DNA of 11,693 nucleotides, from contig CAMDOL010000042.1 in the NCBI GenBank assembly GCA_945903615.1, positions 1 through 11,693 of the forward strand, in the 5' to 3' direction. Below are positions 1-6,104 of the stretch, in pieces (position 1 is the first letter of the stretch; every line of letters begins with the position of its first letter). A model generated the notes under the pieces. That model was given only the letters and a program-made list of their open reading frames with translations, ran no database searches and was not told the DNA's origin. Made by a program: the position numbers and the translations under genes. This DNA is from Rickettsia typhi. GTDB taxonomy: Bacteria; Pseudomonadota; Alphaproteobacteria; Rickettsiales; UBA1997.

Positions 1-128
1 GAACTGCTCTTATCAAAAATACCACTTACAGCACTACAATCTCGGGCGCCAAGGCTTTGATTGAAGCGATTAAGGCTTATAAAGAAAAAGGAATGAGTTT
101 GGATGTTGTGGCTTTGCAGGATTTGTAG
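1..128 (+). CDS. 3' end of an unidentified protein-coding gene (partial)
   Basis: An open frame enters from the left edge (first full codon at 3) and ends at a TAG at 126-128, giving the last 41 residues of a protein. The tail is helix-friendly, with segments such as SGAKALIEAIKAYKEKG and LDVVALQDL, and its codon use is like that of the genes downstream. I do not recognise the family from this fragment. It ends about 20 bases before the small ORF at 149 and is on the same strand as recJ. The coding call rests on the clean frame and the ordinary protein-like composition; no function is proposed. Confidence 0.6.
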   Translation, partial: TALIKNTTYSTTISGAKALIEAIKAYKEKGMSLDVVALQDL

Positions 129-148
129 AATTGAGAAAATCTAACAAA

Positions 149-331
149 ATGAAAGAAAATCATAAATTAGAAGCGTTGATCTATAAAGACATTACAATTT
201 ACCAGCCATGCTCATTAGGTGAAGTGCACCACAGAATTGGTAAAGAAATTCCTATAAATAAAGTAAGAAAAATGATTTATAAGCTTTGTTTGTCGGGTGA
301 TCTTCAGACAAGGAAAATTAAAATACACTAA
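149..331 (+). CDS. Small hypothetical protein, possibly winged-helix-like
   Basis: A 60-residue frame from ATG 149 to TAA 329-331; a TTG at 131 would add six residues. ATG 149 is preferred because GAGAA at 133-137 could serve as a ribosome binding site. The predicted order is helix (KLEALIYKDI), short turn with a cysteine, helix (SLGEVHHRIG), then helix (INKVRKMIYKLCLSGDL) and a basic, strand-like tail (QTRKIKIH). This pattern resembles a compact winged helix-turn-helix DNA-binding domain, but that is a shape argument only and no specific family is recognised. It lies in the gap after the upstream gene, and its 3' end touches a tandem repeat. It could instead be a remnant or a chance ORF in AT-rich DNA. 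Confidence 0.4.
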   Translation: MKENHKLEALIYKDITIYQPCSLGEVHHRIGKEIPINKVRKMIYKLCLSGDLQTRKIKIH

Positions 332-335
332 ATAT

Positions 336-530
336 TCTATAGACCAAAAGTCGTCAAATAAATCAGATTTTCTTAATAAAAGTCTATAGAAATTGGGCAA
401 TAGAAAATCCCAAGCCTTGATTTTAAACGCTTCTCTATATCCCAAAAGTCGTCAAATAAATCGTATTTGGTGAATAGAAATCTATAGAAATTGGGTAATA
501 GCAATTTTTAGCCTCGATTTTAAAGGTTTT
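336..530. repeat. Tandem duplication of a roughly 98-bp unit
   Basis: Two head-to-tail units (336-433 and about 434-530). The block caaaagtcgtcaaataaatc occurs at 345-364 and 443-462, and tctatagaaattggg at 383-397 and 481-495, both exactly 98 bases apart; gattttaaa at 419 and 516 is 97 apart. A degenerate third start may follow at about 536 (accaaaa). On the minus strand both units read LPNFYR-x9-DLFDDFW-x-IE without an indel, although the frame changes between units. The units fill the gap before recJ. Confidence 0.85.
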
Positions 531-565
531 TTTAAACCAAAATCACAGAATAAAAATTCATCAAA

Positions 566-2356
566 ATGACCAACCAAACCTACCAATCAATCTTAAAAAA
601 AACTTACCAAAAATCTCCCAGTGACGAAAGATTGGCGATGACCATTCATCAGCAATTTGGTGTGGCGCTTTGTGTTGCAAGGGTTTTGGCGGGAAAAAAT
701 ATTAAGAAAGAATTTAATTTTGAAGAGATTGAAAATTTTTTGAATCCAACAATTAAAGCAAGTTTGCCCGATCCATTTACACTTTTGGATATGGATATTG
801 CGGTTGCAAAAATTATTTCGGTGATTAAAAGTGGAAAAAAAATTACCGTTTTTGGGGATTACGATGTTGACGGTGCAACCTCATCAGCACTTTTAAAACG
901 CTTCTTCGCCAGCATTGGTATTGAAATTGATATTTATATTCCTGATCGGATTTTAGAAGGTTATGGCCCAAATGTTGCGGCGTTATTAAATTTGAAAAAG
1001 CAGGGAACCGATTTGGTAATCACGGTTGATTGCGGAACGGTGGCATTTGAAGCCTTGGAAGCTGCGCATCAAGCGGGATTAGAAGTAATTGTGATTGATC
1101 ATCACATCGGCGCCTTTGATAAGCCAAGAGCCATTGCGGTGATTAATCCCAATCGTTTAGATGAAAACTTTCCTCATAAAAATTTAGCCGCAGTTGGAGT
1201 TTCATTTTTGTTAGCAGTTGCTGTCAACAAGGCTTTGCGCAATATTGGATTTTATACGCAAAATAATTTATCCGAACCAAATTTGCTCTCATTGCTTGAT
1301 CTGGTCGCTTTGGGAACAGTTTGTGATGTGATGACTTTAGATGGAGTCAACCGTGCTTTTGTGGCGCAAGGTTTAAAAATTATGAAAAGCCGTGCCAATA
1401 TTGGTATTAGAGCTTTATGCGATGTGGCAAATTTAGATGAAGAACCTTCCGCTTATCATTTGGGATTTGTGATTGGCCCAAGAATTAACGCGGGAGGAAG
1501 GGTTGGAAAGGCAGATTTGGGCGCACGATTATTATCAACTGGCAATGAAGAAGAAGCAAAAAAAATTGCCGCTGATCTCAATATTTACAACAATCAACGC
1601 AAAGATATTGAAGTTAATATTTTAGAGGAAGCAAAAAATTCTTTGGAAAAAACCGAGCAAAATCATTCAGTTTTATTAGCCGCTTCTGATAAGTGGCATC
1701 AAGGTGTGGTAGGAATTGTGGCGAGCAGAATCAAAGATTTATATAATAAGCCAACTGCGATAATTGCTTTAAAAGACGGCATTGGCAAGGCTTCGTGCCG
1801 TTCAATTTTGGGAGTAGATTTTGGTGCGGCAATTATTAAAGCAAAGCTTCTGGGGCTTTTAATTGAAGGTGGAGGACACAAAATGGCGGCGGGTTTTTCA
1901 GTTGAACAAAATAAAATTCCCGATCTGCAAAACTTTTTGAACAGCGAATTGTCTGCTGCGGTGGCACTTTCAAACCAAAATAAAATTTCTTATTTTGCTG
2001 ATGGTTTAGATATTAATTCAGCAAATTTAAATTTAGCTAAAGAGCTTCTAAACCTTGAGCCGTTTGGTGTTGGCAATGCTAAGCCCAGATTTTTAATCAA
2101 AGATTTACAAATTGTTGAAGCCAAAATTGTGGGCACCACTGGCAAACATATCAGATGTGTTTTTTCTGCCAAAACCCTTGCAGGCTGGAATGGCAGAATT
2201 ACCGGATTTGCTTTTAACGCGATGGATAGTGAGTTGGGAGAAGTTCTGATTTCTAAAAACAAAGCAAAACCAATTGCAATTATTGGACAAATTAATATTA
2301 ATAGGTGGATGGGCAATGAGAATTTGCAAGTGGTAGTTGAGGATTTGGTTTGTTAG
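566..2356 (+). CDS. recJ: Single-stranded-DNA-specific 5'-3' exonuclease RecJ
   Basis: RecJ degrades single-stranded DNA 5' to 3' in the cytoplasm and acts in RecF-type recombination, mismatch repair and base excision repair. The 596 residues are close to the E. coli length. The DHH phosphoesterase core is complete: GDYDVDG at 97-103, DCG at 155-157, DHH at 178-180, and LLDLVALGTVCDVM around 243-256. The DHHA1 part carries WHQGVVGIVASRI near 377-389 and the glycine-rich GGGHKMAAG at 435-443, followed by the C-terminal OB-like region. These acidic and histidine residues are the metal ligands known for the family. The ATG at 566 sits just before the first conserved stretch; no strong Shine-Dalgarno sequence is seen. 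The stop codon is followed after two bases by a long-hairpin repeat. The identification is secure. Confidence 0.97.
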   Translation: MTNQTYQSILKKTYQKSPSDERLAMTIHQQFGVALCVARVLAGKNIKKEFNFEEIENFLNPTIKASLPDPFTLLDMDIAVAKIISVIKSGKKITVFGDYDVDGATSSALLKRFFASIGIEIDIYIPDRILEGYGPNVAALLNLKKQGTDLVITVDCGTVAFEALEAAHQAGLEVIVIDHHIGAFDKPRAIAVINPNRLDENFPHKNLAAVGVSFLLAVAVNKALRNIGFYTQNNLSEPNLLSLLDLVALGTVCDVMTLDGVNRAFVAQGLKIMKSRANIGIRALCDVANLDEEPSAYHLGFVIGPRINAGGRVGKADLGARLLSTGNEEEAKKIAADLNIYNNQRKDIEVNILEEAKNSLEKTEQNHSVLLAASDKWHQGVVGIVASRIKDLYNKPTAIIALKDGIGKASCRSILGVDFGAAIIKAKLLGLLIEGGGHKMAAGFSVEQNKIPDLQNFLNSELSAAVALSNQNKISYFADGLDINSANLNLAKELLNLEPFGVGNAKPRFLIKDLQIVEAKIVGTTGKHIRCVFSAKTLAGWNGRITGFAFNAMDSELGEVLISKNKAKPIAIIGQININRWMGNENLQVVVEDLVC

Positions 2357-2358
2357 AT

Positions 2359-2538
2359 CTTAAGGAACCTCTGAACAACTAAAACATTGTTTTAGAAAAA
2401 TTGATCTTTCTGGTCTTTTTTGGCATAAATTCCATTATTTTTGGTGAAATATGGAAATATTCCACCAAAAAGTAATGAAATTTCTACTCAAAAAATCCTC
2501 AGAAATATCAATTTTTAGTTGTTTAGAGGTTCCTTAAG
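2359..2538. repeat. Long-hairpin repeat, family 1, full-length copy
   Basis: A 180-bp element with 26-bp terminal inverted repeats (2359-2384 against 2513-2538, one mismatch), beginning CTTAAGGAACCTCT and ending in its complement. The interior is also an imperfect palindrome: cattatttttggtg and ccaccaaaaagtaatg face each other around the centre, so nearly the whole element can fold into one long stem. The left arm carries an extra small hairpin, ctaaaacattgttttag. Stops occur throughout in the frames examined, so it does not look coding. It starts two bases after the recJ stop. A second long copy is at 11541 and a short one at 8140. The organisation resembles ERIC or Rickettsia palindromic elements, without recognisable identity to either. 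Confidence 0.93.
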
Positions 2539-2564
2539 TGTCTAATTATAATTTAAGATGAACT

Positions 2565-2614
2565 TTGTTATTAAGCAGATTTTTTTGATAATTTTTAACA
2601 AAACTTTATATAAA
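2565..2614 (+). promoter_or_regulatory. Probable sigma-70 promoter(s) for coaBC
   Basis: Two overlapping candidates: TTGTTA (2565-2570) with GATAAT (2587-2592) at a 16-base spacing, and TTGATA (2585-2590) with TATATA (2607-2612) at 16 bases or TATAAA (2609-2614) at 18. The second pair is the closer match to consensus and would start transcription near 2619-2621, about 60 bases before the coaBC ATG. The repeat upstream separates this region from recJ, which fits an independent start. Confidence 0.5.
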
Positions 2615-2623
2615 TATGTCTCA

Positions 2624-2659
2624 AGCAATAATTCTTCGAAAGAAGTTCTAATTATTGCT
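2624..2659 (+). promoter_or_regulatory. Hairpin in the coaBC leader with a GAAA tetraloop
   Basis: agcaataatt (2624-2633) pairs perfectly with aattattgct (2650-2659). Inside it, cttc-GAAA-gaag (2634-2645) forms a 4-bp stem with a GNRA-type loop, leaving ttct (2646-2649) bulged. It would lie at or near the 5' end of the transcript predicted from the TATATA promoter and ends about 20 bases before the ATG. It may stabilise the 5' end or modulate initiation. It lacks a U-tract, so it is not a terminator. Confidence 0.5.
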
Positions 2660-2678
2660 AATTAATTAATGGCGGGTT

Positions 2679-3875
2679 ATGACAAAAAATATTCTTCTAA
2701 TTATCACCGGATCAGTTGCGGCTTATAAAAGCCTCGATCTGATTCGTCTTTTAAAAAAATCCAATTATCACATCACGCCAATAATGACCAAAGGCGCAGA
2801 GGAGTTTATCACGCCGCTTTTGGTGTCATCAATCGCACAGGAAAAAGTGCTGGATCGGCTATTTTCAATGGAAGATGAAAGTAAAATTGGGCACATAAAT
2901 TTATCACGACAAAATGATGTGATTTTGATTGCACCAGCGACGGCAGATTTTATTGCCAAAATGGCGAATGGTTTGGCAGATGATTTGGCGTCTTCAGTTG
3001 TGCTGGCAGCTAATAAACCAATTTTTATTGCACCCGCAATGAATGAAAAAATGTGGCTTAATGCTCAAACCCAAAAGAATGTACAAATTTTGCGCGAAAA
3101 TGGTATAAAAATTTTAGAACCAATATCTGATCTTCTGGCTTGTGGTGAATATGGTGTGGGCAAAATGACTGAGCCTTTAGAGATTTTCTCAACTCTTCAA
3201 AATTTCTTTAATAATAAAAGAATATTAACTGGAAAAAAAGTGATAATCACCGCTGGCGCAACTTATGAGCCAATTGATCCAGTGCGATTTATTGGCAATT
3301 ATTCTTCCGGAAAACAAGGCATTGCAATTGCTGAATTGCTTTATGATTTGGGGGCTGATGTTGTTTTGGTAGCGGGAAATATTAGAGAAAATATTAATTT
3401 GCCAAAGCAGAATATTGTGCGAGTAAAAACCGCCGCAGATATGTTGAAAGCGGTTGAAAAGAATTTAAAAGCTACCAATATTTTTATTGCTACCGCTGCT
3501 GTTGCAGATTTTCGCCCAAAAACAATCGCCAAAGAAAAAATTAAAAAATCTGCAACAAAACCCTTTAAAAATTTAGAGCTGACCCAAAATGTTGATATTC
3601 TAAAAACCATCAGCAACCATAAAAATCGCCCTCAAATTGTAGTTGGTTTTGCAGCAGAAAGCTCTGATTTGATAAAAAATGCCAAAGCAAAATTGCAAGC
3701 AAAAAACTGTGATTTAGTTTTGGCAAATAATGTTGAAGACGGCGCAGTGTTTGGATCAGATTATAATCAAATAACTTTACTGGATAAAAAAGGCAAATCA
3801 GAAAAGTGGGAAAAAATGACCAAAAAAGAAGTGGCAGAAAAGTTGTTAAAAAAACTTACAACTTATAACTTATAG
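2679..3875 (+). CDS. coaBC: Bifunctional phosphopantothenoylcysteine decarboxylase / phosphopantothenate-cysteine ligase
   Basis: CoaBC (Dfp) carries out two consecutive steps of coenzyme A synthesis: CTP-dependent joining of cysteine to 4'-phosphopantothenate (C-terminal CoaB) and FMN-dependent decarboxylation to 4'-phosphopantetheine (N-terminal CoaC). The 398 residues match the usual size of the fused enzyme. CoaC covers about 1-180, with GSVAAYKS at 11-18, the catalytic-type H72 in KIGHINLS, PAMNEKMW at 119-126 and the ACGEYGVGKM loop with C155. CoaB follows from about residue 184, with TAGATYEPIDPVRFIGNYSSGKQG near 191-214, AVADFRP at 274-280 and KIKK at 287-290. ATG 2679 is preceded at once by GGCGGG, closer than a normal ribosome binding site. 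The last codons (LTTYNL) are made of acttataa-type words also found between genes, and an inverted-repeat element starts six bases past the stop. Confidence 0.96.
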   Translation: MTKNILLIITGSVAAYKSLDLIRLLKKSNYHITPIMTKGAEEFITPLLVSSIAQEKVLDRLFSMEDESKIGHINLSRQNDVILIAPATADFIAKMANGLADDLASSVVLAANKPIFIAPAMNEKMWLNAQTQKNVQILRENGIKILEPISDLLACGEYGVGKMTEPLEIFSTLQNFFNNKRILTGKKVIITAGATYEPIDPVRFIGNYSSGKQGIAIAELLYDLGADVVLVAGNIRENINLPKQNIVRVKTAADMLKAVEKNLKATNIFIATAAVADFRPKTIAKEKIKKSATKPFKNLELTQNVDILKTISNHKNRPQIVVGFAAESSDLIKNAKAKLQAKNCDLVLANNVEDGAVFGSDYNQITLLDKKGKSEKWEKMTKKEVAEKLLKKLTTYNL

Positions 3876-3880
3876 CTGAA

Positions 3881-4073
3881 GGGCGCCTTGAAAAAATTAG
3901 AATTTTTTGTGAAATTTGCAGGAAGAATAATTTTTTAAAACTAGGAGCCATGCCTAGATGCGGATGAGTTTTAAAAAATTTCTCTGACGCCACAAATCTT
4001 TGATTTGCAACTACTTCAACTAAAAAATAAATTTTTAGTAAAATTACCAAAAAAGGCAATTTTTCAAGGTGTC
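3881..4073. repeat. Inverted-repeat element, family 2 (about 193 bp)
   Basis: The left end gggcgccttgaaaaa (3881-3895) and the right end tttttcaaggtgtc (4060-4073) are imperfect inverted repeats, 12 of 14 positions matching. Inside is a small hairpin, ctagg-agccatg-cctag (3941-3957). The minus strand has one frame without stops from about 4059 through the left end, encoding a peptide that includes FFKTHPHLGMAPSFKKLFF. The element fills the space between the coaBC stop and the 3' end of tRNA-Cys. A near-identical end (27 of 28 bases, inverted) recurs at 8115-8142. It may be a non-autonomous mobile repeat; no transposase is present. Confidence 0.75.
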
Positions 4074-4099
4074 ATGAAGAATTCCTGAAGAATATTGTT

Positions 4100-4173
4100 T
4101 GGAGGCCAGGGACGGAGTCGAACCGACGATAAAGGCTTTGCAGGCCTCTGCATTACCACTTTGCTACCCGGCC
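4100..4173 (-). tRNA. trnC: tRNA-Cys (anticodon GCA)
   Basis: On the minus strand the gene folds as a full cloverleaf. The acceptor stem GGCCGGG pairs with CCTGGCC with one G-U pair, the D-loop contains AAAGTGGTAAT, the 7-base anticodon loop is CTGCAAA with anticodon GCA, and the T-arm contains GGTTCGACTCC. The discriminator base is U73, an identity element of cysteine tRNA, and the 3' CCA (complement of 4100-4102) is encoded. It is divergent from pgi and convergent with coaBC. Confidence 0.97.
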
Positions 4174-4186
4174 AAGGGAGGAAAGA

Positions 4187-4217
4187 TTGAAAAGATCGTA
4201 AAATATAGTGATAAAAT
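4187..4217 (+). promoter_or_regulatory. Possible pgi promoter
   Basis: TTGAAA at 4187-4192 is followed 19 bases later by TAAAAT (4212-4217), which is preceded by TG to give an extended -10 (TGaTAAAAT). Transcription would start about 20 bases before the pgi ATG. It overlaps the divergent tRNA-Cys promoter, so the two may interfere. The spacing is longer than ideal. Confidence 0.35.
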
Positions 4218-4229
4218 TTTTTATTACAA
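4202..4229 (-). promoter_or_regulatory. Probable tRNA-Cys promoter
   Basis: On the minus strand TTGTAA (4229-4224) is followed after 16 bases by TATATT (4207-4202), placing the start near 4195, about 20 bases before the mature tRNA 5' end at 4173. Both hexamers are good sigma-70 matches. Confidence 0.5.
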
Positions 4230-4241
4230 CTATCTAAAAAA

Positions 4242-5504
4242 ATGAACAACAAAACACTTTATATTCAAACCATTAAAAACTTACCTGAGCTTGATTCTAA
4301 AGAGCTAAAGCCTTATTTACAAAATATTAAACAAGCCAAAGATGAGATTGTTTCGGAGTTAAACAATAATCAAATCGCACCGCTAAATATTGCTTTTCAA
4401 AACTCTGATCTAAAAGAGATTCAAGTTTTGGCAGAAAAAATTAATCAGCAATTTGAAAAAGTTGTGGTGCTGGGAGTTGGTGGATCAAGTCTTGGGGGTA
4501 AAACTTTAACGGTGATTGCTAAAAAATCTTCCACCAAGATTATGTTTATGGAGTCAATTGATAGCGGTTCTATTGCTCATAATTTAGAAAATTTGAATTT
4601 ACAAAAAACTTGTTTTTTAGTAATTAGCAAATCGGGCGAAACCATTGAAACCATTTGCCAAACCCTAATTTTGATTGAAAAATTTCGCCAAGAAAATATT
4701 GGAAAAAATATTAAAAATTTTAGTCAGAATTTTATTTTCATCACCCAAGATCATCAAAATTCTATTGCTAAAATTGCGAGAGAAATTGGTTCAGAAATTT
4801 ATTCTCACCCAAAAAATATTGGTGGAAGATTTTCTTATTTAAGCATTGTTGGCTTGCTTCCGGCCGCGATTTGTGGGCTCGATATTTCAGCGATTAGAAA
4901 TGGTGCCAAGCAAATTTTAGAAAATTTTATTAATCAAGAAATCACCCAAAATAAAGTAGCGCAAATTGCCGCTTATCAACTTTATTTATTCAACCAAGGT
5001 TTTCGCAGCAATGTTATTATGCCTTATGTTGATTGCTTAAAGGATTTTACTGATTGGTATCGCCAGCTTTGGGCGGAGTCTCTAGGCAAAAATGGTTTTG
5101 GCTCAACGCCCATAAACTCAATGGGAACGGTAGATCAGCATAGTCAGCTGCAACTTTATTTAGATGGTCCTAAAGATAAATTTTTTACTTTTATTACTAA
5201 CCAAAATCCGCATAACAATTTTTCGGTCATTGATTTTCCTAATTGCCCAACCTTATTTGGTGGAAAAAATCTGAATGAAATTGTTCGTGTTGAACAGGAA
5301 AGTACCATTGAAGTTTTGAATCAAAAACATTTGCCTATCAGAGTTTTGGAGTTGGAAAAGCTGGATGAAGCGACGCTGAGCGGACTTATGATGCAGATGT
5401 TTTTAGAAACTATAATTATTGCTAAATCAAAAAATATTAATCCATTTGATCAGCCGGCGGTTGAACTGAGAAAAGATTTAGCAAAAAAATATTTGCAAAA
5501 TTAA
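4242..5504 (+). CDS. pgi: Glucose-6-phosphate isomerase
   Basis: Interconverts glucose 6-phosphate and fructose 6-phosphate in the cytoplasm. At 420 residues it is a short-form bacterial enzyme, well below the roughly 550 of E. coli Pgi, but the active-site blocks are present: VLGVGGSSLGGKTL at 76-89, SKSGETIET at 129-137 (sugar-phosphate-binding SIS domain), GGRFSYLSIVGLLPAA at 194-209, WAES with E279, GTVDQHSQLQ with H300, and QPAVELRK at 404-411 with the family lysine K411. The start at 4242 follows the divergent tRNA promoter region; no clear Shine-Dalgarno sequence is visible. Its TAA overlaps the dsbB ATG by one base (TAATG), implying one transcript and translational coupling. Rickettsia lacks this gene, so its presence suggests a lineage with sugar-phosphate metabolism. 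The identification is firm. Confidence 0.96.
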   Translation: MNNKTLYIQTIKNLPELDSKELKPYLQNIKQAKDEIVSELNNNQIAPLNIAFQNSDLKEIQVLAEKINQQFEKVVVLGVGGSSLGGKTLTVIAKKSSTKIMFMESIDSGSIAHNLENLNLQKTCFLVISKSGETIETICQTLILIEKFRQENIGKNIKNFSQNFIFITQDHQNSIAKIAREIGSEIYSHPKNIGGRFSYLSIVGLLPAAICGLDISAIRNGAKQILENFINQEITQNKVAQIAAYQLYLFNQGFRSNVIMPYVDCLKDFTDWYRQLWAESLGKNGFGSTPINSMGTVDQHSQLQLYLDGPKDKFFTFITNQNPHNNFSVIDFPNCPTLFGGKNLNEIVRVEQESTIEVLNQKHLPIRVLELEKLDEATLSGLMMQMFLETIIIAKSKNINPFDQPAVELRKDLAKKYLQN

Positions 5505-5998
5505 TGATTACTAAACAATTCACTCATCAAAACTTACTTCTGCTCCTTATTGCCAGCGCGGTTTTTGCTCTTGGATCAGCTTATATCAGCCAATATGTTT
5601 TTGGTCTACAGCCTTGCCCATTGTGCTTTTGGCAACGCAAGCCGTTCTTTGCAATTATAATTGTAGCGGTTTTATTTTTAATAATTCCGATGCTGAAAAA
5701 ATATCAAAAATTAGCAATTCAAATTGCGGTTTTGTTATTGATAATTAATTCTGCAATTGCGTTTTATCATGCTGGGGTTGAGCAGAAATGGTTTAAAGGC
5801 TTGGATTCTTGTGCGACAACTTCAATCAATTCCGATAGTTTGGAAGATCTAAAATTAGCTTTAGAAAAAACTCAAGCAGTGCGTTGTGATCAGCCACAAT
5901 TTATATTTTTGGGGCTTTCAATGGCAGCTTGGAATGTGATTTATTGTTTGGGGTTGGTGTTAATTACCGTCGGTTTTAACCGAAAGATAAAGTTATAA
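5504..5998 (+). CDS. dsbB: Disulfide bond formation protein DsbB
   Basis: An inner-membrane quinone reductase that reoxidises a periplasmic DsbA-type oxidase and passes electrons to ubiquinone. At 164 residues it has four predicted membrane segments (about 9-29, 45-63, 68-88 and 134-156). The first periplasmic loop has the CPLC pair C38/C41 followed by FWQRK, and the second has FYHAGVEQKWF and the cysteines C103 and C128 that would form the second redox pair. The spacing is typical of alphaproteobacterial DsbB. The ATG overlaps the pgi stop. No dsbA is nearby. The last residues (TVGFNR, then KIKL) are partly encoded by one arm of a palindromic repeat, so the cytoplasmic tail appears to have been rewritten by the element without touching the redox core. 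Confidence 0.93.
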   Translation: MITKQFTHQNLLLLLIASAVFALGSAYISQYVFGLQPCPLCFWQRKPFFAIIIVAVLFLIIPMLKKYQKLAIQIAVLLLIINSAIAFYHAGVEQKWFKGLDSCATTSINSDSLEDLKLALEKTQAVRCDQPQFIFLGLSMAAWNVIYCLGLVLITVGFNRKIKL

Positions 5999-6087
5999 AG
6001 TAATGGGCTTTGGCTCACATTTCTCATGTTGGGCTAAAGCCCATTTTGAGATAGTTTTTTAGCCGTCGGTTAAAACCGACGGTAATT
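5962..6087. repeat. Palindromic element, family 3, overlapping the dsbB 3' end
   Basis: Bases 5962-5983 are the exact reverse complement of 6066-6087 (22 bp, core accgtcggttttaaccg). Nested inside is a second stem, aatgggctttggctc... (6002-6020) against ...gggctaaagcccatt (6026-6045), with a 5-base loop. The right arm is itself a short perfect palindrome, ccgtcggttaaaaccgacgg (6063-6082). The left arm lies inside the dsbB coding region. There is no clean U-tract after the outer stem; a T6 run at 6055-6060 follows the inner stem at a distance, so weak terminator activity is possible. Confidence 0.88.
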
Positions 6088-6104
6088 GGTAAACACTGAA
6101 TTTG

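Noticed and set aside
215..445. Minus-strand ORF of 76 codons across the tandem repeat
   Set aside because: It runs from repeat DNA into the antisense of the small ORF, the frame breaks between repeat units, and it has no start signals. It is reported as a property of the repeat.
336..530. Possible CRISPR array from repeated blocks
   Set aside because: Only two units, with long similarity across the whole 98-base period rather than short identical repeats with unique spacers, and no cas genes.
3856..4059. Minus-strand ORF of 67 codons as a gene
   Set aside because: It coincides with the family 2 element and overlaps the coaBC end; treated as a repeat-borne frame without evidence of expression.
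4064..4252. Minus-strand ORF over the tRNA-Cys gene
   Set aside because: It reads straight through the tRNA and its promoter and has no protein-like character.
6002..6060. Intrinsic terminator after dsbB
   Set aside because: The gggcttt/aaagccc stem is strong but the T-run starts about ten bases beyond it, and the stem is nested in a larger inverted repeat, so it was reported as a repeat.
6102..6104. TTG start for ccoG
   Set aside because: An ATG follows in the next codon, and nothing favours the weaker codon.
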